A stretch of DNA of 64,000 bases from Tupaia tana. Lineage: Eukaryota > Chordata > Mammalia > Scandentia > Tupaiidae. The notes beneath the pieces were generated by a model, which did no database searches, had not been told where the DNA came from, and worked only from the letters and a program-made list of their open reading frames with translations. The stretch's first letter is position 1, and every line of letters starts with the position of its first letter. The position numbers were made by a program, and so were the translations under genes. Location: NCBI GenBank assembly GCA_026018925.1, contig JAKSZU010000016.1, forward strand, positions 29,354,877 to 29,418,876, in the 5' to 3' direction. Below, in pieces: positions 46,691 to 59,345 of the stretch.

Positions 46691-47157
46691 GCTGTCCTAA
46701 ACAATACCATTGAAAATTTCTACACTATGAAGAAGTGGTAATAGAAGATGAAGATAAATGTGTTCTCACTCTGTAACTCCAAAATTATGATGTAAATGAT
46801 AAAAGGTTATATTAATTATCTGTCAATTACATACTAATTCTTCATATCTCCTATTATAAAAAATTTATGATATTTTGATACTATAAATCCATATTTTCTC
46901 ATCTTTTTTCTTTTTCTTTTTTTTAAAATTTCATATCTGTATGTCATTTGTAAGCATGATCTTGGAGTAAGTTAAATCACTAATTAGTATCATCTTGAAA
47001 GCCAGTGAAAATGGTCTCCACTCACAGGAAACCAATAATCTATTGAGGAAAACAAAACATCTAAGTTTTAAAAAGCAATAATAACTAACATAATTTATAA
47101 TGTCCATTGTTACTATCAATTGATTGCAGCAATAGTTCGTGGTCATTAAATTTAAGA
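46691..47157. other. No recognised feature
   Basis: Very AT-rich, nothing recognisable. Confidence 0.4.
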
Positions 47158-47418
47158 AGGTTGGCTGGCCCCTCAGACTAGTGATTAAGGAAGCCAGATC
47201 CATGTGGCTTGACTGCAGTTTGAATTCCAGTTCCAGTTGCTTAAAAAACATGCCAGGTATCTGTGCACGCGTGCCCCAAATCTCGACACAACAGAGAAAT
47301 CAAAGAGAAGGGATTGAGTTGTGACTATGTCCCATTGAAGGAGGCAAGCTTTCTCTTTCTCTCTCTATTTCTCTGTCTCTCTCTGGCAAGTGTGTGTACC
47401 TCCTGGCAATTAAAACAA
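47158..47418 (+). repeat. Family-A SINE, old subtype
   Basis: The head 'ggttggctggcccctcagac' is degraded. The body and CT block are recognisable. Confidence 0.7.
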
Positions 47419-48950
47419 ATTTAAGGAAGTGGTGTTATGTGAAGCTCTTATCATTTAAGACTGGCTATCAGGAGAAGCTTTGTAATAGCAGAGAGACTTG
47501 TTCTGGACTTAAGAGAACAAATGGAATTCAGATCTGTTAAAAAGGGTTGGGACTGGCGCACTATCAGGAAACGAATGGTATTTAAGTTTGGCACAAAAGT
47601 TGAAGGCTAAGAAAAGAGATCTAAAGAATTTGGACGTAAGCCCCTGAATAAACAAAATAAACTTGGAACTAAATCATAAAATTCCAAGACAGTAGAGTTC
47701 ACCTTGAGGCCATATATTTTTTTTTTAAGATCATGCTTCCTCATTTTTATCACTTGAAGCTGGTCTAGTGTCTCAGTTTCTTAGAATATGAGTAAGATTA
47801 TTTCTGCTTCATCATTTAAATGGGTACTTTCAAATGCTTTTCTAGTAAACTATTTTAAGAGAACATCCTCGAATGCACAAATCTCTAATCTTTATTTATA
47901 TTTACTTTTAATAAAAGCTACAAAACATGTCTGAACAAGTAGCAATTTAATTGCATAAGTGTATTTGATCTGTTGAACATCCTGCTGATAATAAATCCTC
48001 ACCTATAAATACACATTGAAAACCCAAATTAAACATCTATGCTAAGCAACTTGGCTTATTTTTAGATGTCATGACTTTTATTCTAGAATTACTTGTGTAA
48101 ATTTAAGAAAGGGCTATGTTCTTTGCACACTCTAACACATACACTTTATTTTAACTTAGGTAGTCTATGACTACATCCCTAAAGAAGGGATATTACAAAG
48201 AATTTTATGGTTTAAAGTCAATTGCTCATCCTATGAATTTTCCCCAAAGACTTGTGATTTCCTTTCTATAAGAAAGAGAAATGCTACTCTAGTTGCCCAA
48301 GAATAAAGGCTATAATCAATTGATTAACATGTTGTTGTGTTTCCAAATCATTGGCTACATTTCTTTTCTGAGAGTGGCCTAATTTTTCATAAGACACCAT
48401 TCATTCCATAATGATTCCAGTGGGCAAGAGGAAAAAATGTTCTACTCCTTCTAAGTGGATAGAATAGGAAGTGATAGTGAAAAGTATTGTACCTGTGTGG
48501 GAATTTTTGTTTTTAATGAATCTCTGTTTCAAAATCACTCATGAACATATACACAAGTACTAAATAGATAGGTGAAAGCTATACAGACTTTTCTTAACAC
48601 ATTCACATAAAAAACTTTGGAAATTATAATTCCTTTTTAGAACAAAATTTTAAAAAGTGTGATCACTTATCATCAAAGAGATATAAAAACTTCTATGATG
48701 TTGGCTTAAAGTTTTATTGCATGTTGTGACATAAGATTTGGATCCAACACATGCACATAAACTAAAATAAAATTTCACTAAGCAATTCTTACCTTTTTCA
48801 CATGAGATGAACTCAGAGGTCTATTCCATTATATCATTTGGCTTAAAATAAAAAAAGGGGAGAGGGGAGCTATGCTCTAAACTTCATCTTCTAGATTCCC
48901 GAAATATTTAGACAAGAGGCCGTTTTAAAGCTGAGGTGTGTCCTGGCCTA
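47419..48950. other. No recognised feature
   Basis: AT-rich, nothing recognisable. Confidence 0.4.
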
Positions 48951-48954
48951 TTCT

Positions 48955-49080
48955 GAAAGGAGTGCTCTACCAGGAAAACTGAAGACACATAAAGAAATAA
49001 GAGAATAAAAGGCAACCAAGAAAATGACCAATTTAATGCTAGGGACAAGAAATATCAATAATAACATTGAATGTTACCTT
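48955..49080 (+). repeat. L1 fragment spanning the ORF1-ORF2 junction
   Basis: 'ctctaccaggaaaactgaag' to 'aataacattgaatgtta' aligns by eye with 19700-19820 of the young L1. It covers the ORF1 stop, the gap and the ORF2 start. Confidence 0.75.
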
Positions 49081-50089
49081 CCAGGATTTAAATGGAAAAG
49101 TTGCACCACAGTAACACTGCATATTCAACAGAAGAGAGTTTGAACATAAGACTGAACTGACAAAATAGAATTTTATGACTTTTGAGTAAAACATGACTGA
49201 TTTTCTTTTTACTTTGTTTTCCCAATTTAAGCATTTAATTTTTTCTGAGTTGGTGACAGTTTCAGCAATTTGTTAAAATATTTTTCTTGTTCATTTCTTT
49301 AAACATAAACTTTTCTTCCTTCCTGACCCCTCTGGAATTGGAAAATATTTGGGAGTATTCTTATTTTGTAGCAGAAGGGTTATTTGTATAAATTGAATAT
49401 GCTTGTTTCATTGAATCAGAAAATGGAAATACTCATTATTGGACGGGGCTTTGACAGGAATGTCATATCTGAAGATTAATCTGGAAACTATGGAACTAAG
49501 GTGGATTTCAAGTAAGCCAACAGAAGCTCTTAGAAAGATGGCCTGGCACCATAAATAGCTCTGCCTGGCAGAGAGGATTAGAGAAGATATATGAAAGAAT
49601 TTATAACACAGAATAACCTGGACTTTTCCAACCCAGCATTGTAATCAGTAGAGATTGCAAAAGAGCAACCACACCAGAGGATTATCTTGAGAAAGACTTT
49701 GAAGGAAGAAAAAGAGATTGATCTTTGTTAGCAGATGGCATATCACAGAATACTCAGTAGGCAGGGCTGAATTGAGAAGGTTTATGTGTGACTTGTATGC
49801 TGAGCATTGGCTTTTCAACAATTTGAGTAGGTGACATGTAAATATTTTCTCAAAAATATTTAAAACCCTACTGTCTCTGTTGTTGTAGAGTTACAAACAA
49901 AATTATACAAAATTATAAAAAATATCTTGATCATTATCTTTAAAATTCAGTATTTTGAAATTTTCAAAGTTGTTTATAAACTGTCAAGAACTATGAAGTA
50001 TGAGCAAAAAATTTTTGACATGTAAAGTAAATGTGGAAAAAGTAAAAATAAATAAAAGAAAAAAAAACCCAGAAATAAAAATAGTAGCT
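49081..50089. other. No recognised feature between two L1 pieces
   Basis: This should hold ORF2 if the two flanking pieces come from one insertion, but I see none of it. Confidence 0.4.
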
Positions 50090-50720
50090 AAAGTAAAAGA
50101 AAAAAATGTGGCACATATGTACTATAGAACACTACACAACCATAAAAAACAATGAGATCCGGTCATTAGGAAAAAGTTGATGGTTAAAGAAGATATAGTG
50201 CTAAGCAAAGCTAGCCAACAATGAAATACAACATTGTATGTCCCTGCCTCCCATATACTAAATGTTTGTCCTCTGGCAGAAACTGAGAAAGTAAAAGGTA
50301 TAATAGCAGGGAAAGCAAGCATATATATTCAGAGCTACGGCGGGGTGGGGGTGGTAGGTAGGTTTAAGGAGGGAGAAAAACAAGGAAAAAACAGGCAAAC
50401 TAGTTTATGAGACCAATGCTCTACCCCCTGAAGTACAGGGACCTTAAAATGGTTATAAATACCAGATCTGGTGTGAGAAGAGGGTGGGTAAAGGAGAAGA
50501 GTCTGAGGAAAGACATTAAGGAGAGAAGTAGAGAGGCAAGGCATTCATGGGACACAGAAATGGGTTATTATTTGCTGAAGATAATGTGTATAGTACTCTC
50601 AACTGGACTGGTGAGAAATGTACACATGTTGGAATGTTTACTTTGAAACCTAAGTGACATATGTGATAGAATGGATAAAAGAAATTGAAATAAAATAATA
50701 TAAAAATAAATAAAAAAGGG
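50090..50720 (+). repeat. L1 3' end, related to the young L1
   Basis: 'tgtggcacatatgtactata' starts in the ORF2 tail. The rest matches the G-rich 3' UTR of the young L1 with many changes, ending in an A-rich tail. Confidence 0.75.
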
Positions 50721-51011
50721 GAGTCGTAATCCACAACATTGATTTTATAGCTCACTGAGGAATCACATTAGTTGGAAAACACTGTCTTTAAGTACATTAT
50801 GTAATGTTTGTGAATGCCTGTAACACCATCAGAGGTGTAACATTGGTTTGTGAACATCTGAATCAGGATTCTCCCGGACCAGGCATTAATAGTAGAGTAA
50901 TTCTAAGATTCAGTATTCTACTTTAATGCCTATCATGGTGGAAATTTTTTTAACTTCTATGACTTTTTCTTTCTGGATAACACCAGTAAATTATTTAACC
51001 TGAATTCTTTT

Positions 51012-51258
51012 TTGGAGACGTTTTTTGCTATAGGGCACGTGAGCTTGCCAGAAAGTCAGAGAGAGGCAGAGAGACAAAAAGTGAGAAATCACCCCCTTGG
51101 GAAGATGGCCATGCCGTAATCCCTTCTTCTTCATTCTCCTCTTGGGATTGTGGGCATGCACAGCACAGTGAGTTTAAGCCACCGGATCAGAGATTTGAAC
51201 CGTGGTTGACTACATGGGAGTCTGGCAACATAGCCATTATGCTAACTGCTGGTCCCAG
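51012..51258 (-). mobile_element. Family-A SINE with target-site duplication
   Basis: Flanked by cctgaattctttt at 50999-51011 and 51259-51271 (13 bp, perfect). Its body has a deletion in the GCGTGTGCG part. Confidence 0.85.
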
Positions 51259-51271
51259 CCTGAATTCTTTT

Positions 51272-52157
51272 AGCTTTTCAGAAACACCTTGAAATATAAA
51301 GAAACATTATGTCCTGCTCTGTCATATTTCTAGAGCCTATTTCATTTAAAAGCTTCTGCTATCCATGTGGCATCTTGGAGCGTGAGGAGGCTCCACAATG
51401 TTGGATATATTAGCAATGCAAGATAAAGACAGAAATCTTCCAGGGAGTCTCCATGGCCGGATCACAGGCCAGGCTCTCCCAGAGGAGCACAAGTCAAATG
51501 GAACCAGGTTTTGAATTTGGTATACACTCTATTGTTATAAATGCGAAAACAGCAACACTTGCCTGCATTCTTTTGAGTGTTTTCAGTTAGAGCACCAGTG
51601 CATTAGGCAAAAGCTCACCTTTGTCAAGTTGACGACCTAAGCATGTCATAATTTGTTGTTACTATCACATCTTTTCTCAGCAAGAATACTGGTTTTATTT
51701 GTGTTTTTGGCTTTCAAATGCATTTTTAACCTTAATCAGAGAAGACAGGATAGGAGAGCTATGTAACAAAAGAATATATCGGTACTAGAAAACGATTGTT
51801 TATTTTCTTACTCAATTAAAAACGTTTCTGTCAACAAATTGGAGCTATGATATATACTGCACACACTTAATTTAAATACATTAAAGCACAGCATTCATCT
51901 TATTTTTTTCCAAAAGGAATACAAAATTTGTGCTAATCTATCTACCTTTCACCTTATGCCTTGGTGACTGAGGTGTAGCAATTAACAGAGCTTAGTAATA
52001 ACATTTACAGCCACAAAAGGGAAGTAACTATCTGATCAATACGGAGACTGTATGCAGTTGCACTGCCCATCGGCCTGAAGCAACATTCAAAAAAAAAAAA
52101 ACTATGGGAGGAAAAGGCAAAGACGCCCTCTGAATGAAATTCTGAAATGGCTGATAT
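51272..52157. other. No recognised feature
   Basis: Nothing recognisable. Confidence 0.4.
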
Positions 52158-52298
52158 TTACAAGGGGTCTTCCAAAAGTTCATGGAAAATGCATTTTATG
52201 AAAAAACTATACATGGATGTCCATATTTTCTGTGCAACAAAATAAACTTGCACATTAACTCCATTTTTTACATGAATTTTTTTGAAGTACTCTCACAT
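52158..52298. mobile_element. Mariner-like MITE (Hsmar2-like), copy 2
   Basis: The ends ggggtcttccaaaagttcat and (reverse complement) gagtacttcaaaaaaattca are inverted repeats. The interior 'tgaaaaaactatacatggat' and 'gcaacaaaataaacttgc' fits my memory of Hsmar2-type derivatives. Confidence 0.65.
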
Positions 52299-54339
52299 AT
52301 AATGACTGTCTCTGGTGTTCTGCTTTGTCCCTTAAACAGTATTATAAATCTGTGCCCTTTAGACACAAATTTGCTTCTAGGTCAGATGTGGAATTTTATC
52401 TGAATTGGAATTATGTGCATTCGCTTTGCAGAACACACACCTCTTTCTCTCCAGACTGGAGTCAGCTGAGCTTTCTTGAAAGCAAGCTTCCTGATGGAGC
52501 ATAGTGGGCCCCCTCTCCATTCACATGTTTGGCAGCGGCTCTAATTTTTAAACAAAAGGAAAGGAGGACGGGGTACCAGTAAAGGTGATTTATAAATGCA
52601 CCCCCAAACCAAGACTACAGAAAGATTTTCCACAACCTTGACATTCCAATATTTCTCAGACAAGGGGATCTTGTTAGTACAATGTGATCTTCTTAAGCTT
52701 GCAAGACTCTATAAAGAGCCCCAGGAATATTCAGGGATTTCTAGATACCTCAGAAACATCTACGACATCCTGAAACAATTATTTCGAGAAGTGACATTTG
52801 TTACTTTTGTAGCTCTTTATATCAGCTTTAACAAAGGGATTTGGGTTTATAGTTGCTAGCATCTAAGCTGAAATAAGAATGGAATGGATTTCGTGACTCT
52901 GGGGACCTCAGTCTGCACCCATGGCAACTACACCTGAGCAGCATCCCTCCCCCTGAGTTTCAAGGATGCCTTTACCAGCTGGGCTTTAATTAATGATAAA
53001 TCAACCGACAGACAAGCGACAACCACTATATTCTTTCGTCTTATCACTAGGGCTAGAATTAGTAACCAAAGTTTTAATTAAATTTTAGCTTCCTCTCACT
53101 TGATTAACTGTATGTGATGACATAACACATAACCCCATATATGTTCACATGTACGTATTTTTTTTTCTTAAATTTTTTCAATTTCCTGTGTTATGCCAGA
53201 GCATTTAAAGGGAAAGGCCAGTATTTAATCTAAATTAATCCAATGTTGATTTTACACTCTCGAGTTGTTTTTCTTAAATACAAAATACTTAAAACAGTGT
53301 CTGACCCACGGTAACTGTACAATAAATGTTAGTTAACAATAACAGTTTCACTTGTTATCTTCCTGCCCTGAGGGAGAATCTCCTTCCAAATGTTTGCATA
53401 TTTTTTCCATAAGTCTAACCAAATGATACTCTGGCCATAAAGAATAGGAGTACTTAGTCCCTTGGTGTCTTAAGAGGAATTAGTGTGATTGTGTTTTTCA
53501 CAGATCCATATAACTGAGGGGAGGAATCATAACCACTTGTTCCTCCTATTTTCCCAAGTGTCCTGCCATGTGTTCTTTCTGTCAAGTAGCTAGCACTGGC
53601 CTTATTTTAGAACTGTAGAGATTGTTCATGATAAAATCATTTTGAAATACTTAAAAGTAGAGAGACGGCAAAAAATTATACTTTAAATCTTATCTTCTAT
53701 TGATAACTCTAACAGATATTTTTACAATTTCCTTCCAGTCTTTTTTTCTTTGCATATGATTTTTAGTTTTAAGATAAAGCTGGGATCATATGGGAAATGT
53801 GCCTTAGCAGACATCATTTTATTTACATATTGTAAACATTAACTCATGTCATCAAATAATTTTCTAAATGAATATTTGCAATGACTGCTAAGCATTCCAT
53901 CATGTGACTATATCCTTCTCTATTAGGCATTTAGATTGTGTTAGCATTTTGCTATTATAAATAAATTATATATTCTTTACATACTCATTATTAGTAAATA
54001 CTGATGACTGATTCCTGTCACTCAGACATCATTTAACCTACAGTTTGATGGCTTGCATGTAAAGCTGTATTTTAGTTCATTCTTTAGTAGAACGTTTCAA
54101 CTCTCAACTTGTTCCTCACAACATGGTTTCTTATAGGGCTGGTAGAAGGCGATATGCCATCTACAATATAATGAGGCCCATGCCCATAGTAGCTTCAAGT
54201 TGATTTTATTTCCAGCCCAAACTCCCCTGAGATCTAGAATCATAAGAAATCTCTAATATAATAACAGTGTGTGAGATGTAGTATACATTGAGTATTTATA
54301 AACTAAATATCCTAGTGTCTATTTGACATTTCACTTGGC
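52299..54339. other. Mostly unrecognised; a short L2/MIR-like end
   Basis: At 53285-53335 'cagtgtctgacccacggtaa' followed by 'caataaatgttagtt' resembles an L2 or MIR terminus. The rest shows nothing. Confidence 0.4.
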
Positions 54340-54795
54340 TGTCCTAAAGACATTTAATTCTTAACCCATACCTGAACTCATAATTCCTGCCATGAATCTC
54401 CCATGAAACAAACAAAAAAAATCACCTGTCTCTCCCTTTTCTCTATCTCTGTAGATAGAGAATTGGTACCACAATTCATACTGGAAAATCAGAAACCTGG
54501 GAATCATCCTTAACACTCTTACTTCCCTTACCTAACACAGCAAGTCCTACTGCTTCCTTTATGGAATCTGTTTCCAATCCGTCCACTTCTCACTAGCACT
54601 GCAGCCAGCATTGGACCTTCAGCTCTCGGAGTCCTTTCTCCAGGTTGCCCCATTCCTATCACTGACGTCTTCTGGAGAGGATTCTTAAATGCACACATGG
54701 ATCATGTGCCTTCTCTCTTGAAAGCAGTATGAGGCTGTCTTTTGCACTTAGCACTTTCAATGAAACAAAGATTCAGATTTCTTAGCAGACTTCTT

Positions 54796-55358
54796 TTGTA
54801 TTTTTTTTTTTTTATGAGAGATTTATGCTATAGGGTACATGCACTTGTTGGAGAGACAGAGAGCGACAGACAGAGAGTTGAAAAGCAAGAAATCACCCCC
54901 GGGTGAGTGGTCATACTGCAATTCCTTCTCCTCCATTTTCCTCTTGGGATTTTGGGTATGCATGCACCTGTGCCTGGCATGAGTTTTTTTTGTTTGTTTG
55001 TTTGTTTTTCCTTTTGAGAGGTTTTTGCTATAGGGTGTGTGTGCTCGCCAGAAAGACAGAGAGAGACAGAGAGAAAGAAAGCGAGAAATCACCCCCCAGG
55101 AGGGATGGCCACGCCACAATCCCTTCTCCTCCTTTCTCCCCTCAAGATCTTGGGCATGCACACACGCACACGCACTTGGTGTGAGTTTAAGCCACCAGGT
55201 CCGGGACTCGAACCATGGTCAATTACATGGGAGTCCAGTGACATAGCCATTATGCTAACTACTGGTCCCAGCCTGGCATGAGCTTTAAGTCACCAGGTCC
55301 AGGACTTGAACCGCAGTCAACTACGTGGGAGTCCAGCAATGTGACCATTATGCCATCT
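54796..55358 (-). repeat. Family-A SINE (outer copy) split by a younger copy
   Basis: Target-site duplication ttagcagacttctt at 54782-54795 and 55359-55372. The outer element is interrupted at 54987-55270. Confidence 0.85.
54987..55270 (-). mobile_element. Family-A SINE nested in the outer copy
   Basis: Flanked by gcctggcatgagttt (54972-54986) and gcctggcatgagcttt (55271-55286). The left end carries a (GTTT)n tract derived from the tail. It is better preserved than its host SINE. Confidence 0.88.
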
Positions 55359-56151
55359 TTAGCAGACTTCTTAGCAGTTGTTTCCTGATTGTCCCCTGCC
55401 AATAGTCCTTTTGTAAGTTCTCTGACTATGCCTCTGTGTTTTCATTCTTAAACATCTGACTAGGCTGCCCCTCTTAGTTTTGTATCCGTGACAATTTTCC
55501 CCTTCCCTGTTCTTCATGAAGTCAAATTCTTTTCCTTCATGTCTTAGTACCCGCCATCTTCTACCCTAGTTCCTGTCATTCTCTATTAATGTATGCCACT
55601 TTCCTCCATTGAACTTACCACAATTTGCAAATAAATTTATTTATTAGCTTCTTATTATTTATTCTCCTCACTACACTAAATGCTCAAGAAAGCAAGGGCC
55701 ATACTGCCTATTTGATTTACTGTGTTTTACCCAGTGCCTAGTACAATGTCTGTCACAGAGGAGACCCTTGAGAAATCTCTGCTGAAAAAGACTTAAGATC
55801 TCTAAGTATGTAGAAGTAATTTAGGGTAAAAGCTATCTCTAGGTGTACCAGCTTGTAGGTTTTATAGGGATGTATCTTTTTCTACCTGGGCAGCAGCAGG
55901 CTCAATTTCAATGTTTTTTCAAAGCTCTCTTAGAGAATCCTTGAAAAAAAGTCTTGATTACTGTTCAATACATTTATCAAATCTTTTTCTAAGCACTTAC
56001 TTCAAGGTAGCTAGAGCCTAGGAGTGCTGGATTTTGATGCTACCAGCTCTCACTTGAAAATTAATGTAACTATTTACATCTCTCTTACTTCTCTGGCACA
56101 TGATAATAGACAGCAAGGCTATACTTAAAAAAAAATAAACTTCAAAAATAT

Positions 56152-56358
56152 TGGGGCTGGTGGCGCAGTGGATGATGCTCTGTGAGGCTGATTCACATGG
56201 GAAAGTTCCTGGATCATGGCCAGACACCTCCCCAAACGTACCAGGCACACATGTACCCATGATCCAGGATTGGCTGAGGCTGGGGGTGTGTGCAGTATCA
56301 GGGCCTTGTCTCTGATTCTGTCACTTCACTCATTGAATAAATAAGTAGTTATACTTAA
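56152..56358 (+). mobile_element. Family-B SINE, best preserved head
   Basis: The head ggggctggtggcgcagtgga is the clearest of its family in the window. The body 'ccatgatccaggattggctg' and an (AAT)-rich tail follow. Confidence 0.8.
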
Positions 56359-58560
56359 ATGAAAAAAAGAAAGATGATTCAGTGGCGATATGGAAGTTAT
56401 CTATTTTTGTTACATTTAAGATATTTAAATTAATAACTTATTAAAATATAATGATTTTATTTTAATAATTTTTATTAAGGACAGTAGTTCTAAAACCAAT
56501 ACATCTAAATCACCAATTTTGAGTTGGAAGGGACTGTAACATGTTTAAAAATACACCAGAAACCTGCTTCATGGTGATTGTTGGCATCTGTTCAGTTTTA
56601 AGCAGAGAGAGGTCAGAAAGATAATGAGAATTCTTTTAAGACATGTGTTGGAACTTATGGTTCAGGTTTGGTAGCATTCAGAAGTTAAAGCTAAAATAAT
56701 GTGCTTAAACTTCTAAAATTTTTGAATTAGAACTCAATATAACATGGCTAATCAATTCCAAATCTCTCTCTCTCTCTCTCTCTTTTTTGGTTGAGTTTAT
56801 TTGACATGCCATCATTCTGAGAGGCTGCCAGCATTAGTCAAATTCTTATATTCTCCATAAGCAAATAGAATGCTTCTAATACATTTTGGCAAATAAATGC
56901 ATAATTGAATATTAAACATCTGACTTTCAAAATCTGTGTCAACATTGTCTATCTTGTCTGTTATCCTAGTTTTCTGCAGATTTTACTTGTTGCCCTCAAA
57001 GAATACAGACTATTTCATTTTCATAATAATGAGTCTTGCTGCAAGATTTAAAAGCAAAAAGACAGTGAAAGAATGCAGGGAGAGGCAAGGAAGTGAGGCA
57101 GCTGATTTGCGTTAGATGAATGGTTAAGACTTAGGTGAGGCAAGGATTCATGCTCTGGACCGGCCATCTAATTAAAATGAGGAATGGCACAGGCAGAAGC
57201 TAAGCAGTTTGGGGTATTAATAATCAGGCAAAAAATGCAAAATAAGAACACTATATTTTAGAATGTTCATTTCTATCCCTATTTCATCCAAACCCAAATG
57301 ACAGGCAGGAAATAATATCAACATGATGCAGGTAACATTAAAAATGTGTTGCCCTCACATTCTACAAAATAGATGGGAAGACCAGGTTATCATCCCTGCT
57401 CAAGTACACAAGTATTGAGAGATTACCAAGGGTTATTAGACTTACCCAGAGATACCTACGTCAAGGTTAAAGATAGGAAGCATCGGTGATCATCTAGATC
57501 CATGGTATTTTGGGGGGAGGTCATCCTCATTAGGCAGGGACCAGCAGGAAAAACATCCATAAATAGTGAAGTACAACAAAGATAGGTGGTCTTTGTGGGG
57601 ATAGATATACTCACTAAGAGAAATGGAACAGACTTAAAATTCTAACTATTGGCAAGCAGGCCAGCTAAGAGGAGGTTAAACACAACACACAACTCAAACC
57701 CCCAGGAGGAGGCAGGCTGCTTTTCTGGGAAGAATCTGCCAAGCTCTCTACTTCAAAGTGGGCTCAGTAGGGGTGCGGAAGAAGAGAAGAATTTGGATGA
57801 ACATGTGAAAATGTTTACATGAATCTAGGAGAAGAGATTGAACAAATTCACATGGACTAGAAAATTGCCTTGAAAACTATAAAAAGAGATATGAGTAATG
57901 AAAGGAAAATAATTTAGTAAGGAATCAAGGTGATGAAGTTGCAGCTGTGACCAATAAGTAAGTGTTATTTTGCACCAGTTCTAACCCCAATTTTATAACT
58001 TTTCAGCTTGCTTGCTGAGTGACGATGGGAAAAAAAAAAGAAAATCACAAGTAGGCCGTGCCCATAAAACAGGCCTCTTTGCAAATATCTCTCCTGGTTT
58101 TTTGTCATTTTTTTTTCTAATCGCTTTACATGGCATAGTTTTGACAGATCTGACAGCAAGTGCATTCTGCATTTCTTTTATGGAAGAAGCTTTTCCCACA
58201 GGAATAAACTGAAATTCTTGTCTTGAGTGTACTTTTCTGAGTCTCAGTTCTCTGGTTATGATCTGTAAGTCTGGCTAGGAGAATGCTGTTTTGAGAATTG
58301 TATATAAAGCCCATACAACAGGAAAGGTTGGAAAAATAGAAATGGGAAAGTTGGTAATTGAATTCAGATTTAGGTAAAGAGGCGATTTAAGTAGGAAAAG
58401 ATACTTTTTCATCACAGAGAGCCTCTTTTTGAATTATAAATTCTAATTAAATAGTAAGAACCCAAGAAAAAGCAAAATTAAGGACAAGTATTAACCATTT
58501 AAATGCCAGACTAGAAAGCGCCCAACTCATAGTAGGTACTTAATAAATATTTCTTGTAAA
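56359..58560. other. No recognised feature
   Basis: A CT run at about 56765-56782 and an L2-like end near 58505-58550 are the only marks. Confidence 0.4.
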
Positions 58561-58564
58561 AAAA

Positions 58565-58749
58565 ATTGAGAAATAGGACCCAGAAGGTGGCCTAGGTTAC
58601 AAGTTTCTGTGATGCATTTCCACATCACAGTTCCTGGTTCAAACACAGAGACCTCCCTGAGTATGCTGGGACCATGCATACCCATGATCCGGGTCTGAGT
58701 GAAGGCTGGAAGTGATCCCAATGTCAAGGCTCTGTTGAGGGATACTGCA

Positions 58750-58786
<37 letters not shown>

Positions 58787-58810
58787 TTCATGGAACAAAT
58801 AATAAATAGA
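58565..58810 (+). repeat. Family-B SINE with long CT run
   Basis: The body 'cctccctgagtatgctggga' is followed by a (CT)n tract at 58749-58786. Confidence 0.75.
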
Positions 58811-59067
58811 GAATCATTTTTATTAGCATAATAGGCAAAGATTTAAATGTGTATTTAAGACCAAAAATGTGCAATGTATTCTAATGACATAGGCTTTTAG
58901 GAATTATCATAGACAGCAGGATATGCTTGGCCAGATGGGAAGAGGTAGGTACACCACCTACCATGGGTAGGGTTAGCTGCTATGGCAATAGGAGCAGTCC
59001 TGCCACCTCTTCCTTACTTGGAGACAACTAGCGGTTATCAGGATTGTTGATAAAAGTTGTATTTAAA

Positions 59068-59330
59068 GGGACCAGCAGTTAGGGTAATGGCTATGTTGCT
59101 GGACTCCCATGTAGTCGACCACGGTTCACATCCTGGACCCGGTGGCTTAAAAAACTCACGCCGGGTGTGTGTGCGTGCGTGCCCAAGATCCTGAGAGGAG
59201 AATGGAGGAGAAGGGATTGTGGCGTGGCCATCCCCCCCTGTGGGGTGATTTCTCTCTGTCTTTCTGTCTCTGTCTGTCTGGAGAGTGCACGTGCCCTATA
59301 GCAAAAACCTCTCCAAAAAAAAAAAAAAAA
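59068..59330 (+). mobile_element. Young family-A SINE with target-site duplication
   Basis: Flanked by aaaagttgtatttaaa (about 59052-59067) and aaaagttgtatgtaaa (59330-59345), one mismatch. CpGs are retained and the poly(A) tail is about 20 bases. Confidence 0.9.
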
Positions 59331-59345
59331 AAAGTTGTATGTAAA

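Larger units (their letters stand above)
54340..55800 (+). repeat. L2 fragment split by nested SINEs
   Basis: The left part includes 'cctgggaatcatccttaaca' and 'atcatgtgccttctctc'. The right part ends 'cagtgcctagtacaatgtct'. SINEs occupy 54796-55358. Confidence 0.65.

Noticed and set aside
57993-58199. Minus-strand open frame of 68 residues with basic composition, as a gene or retrocopy
   Set aside because: It looks protein-like at first, but I could not match it to any family and saw no poly(A) or duplication.
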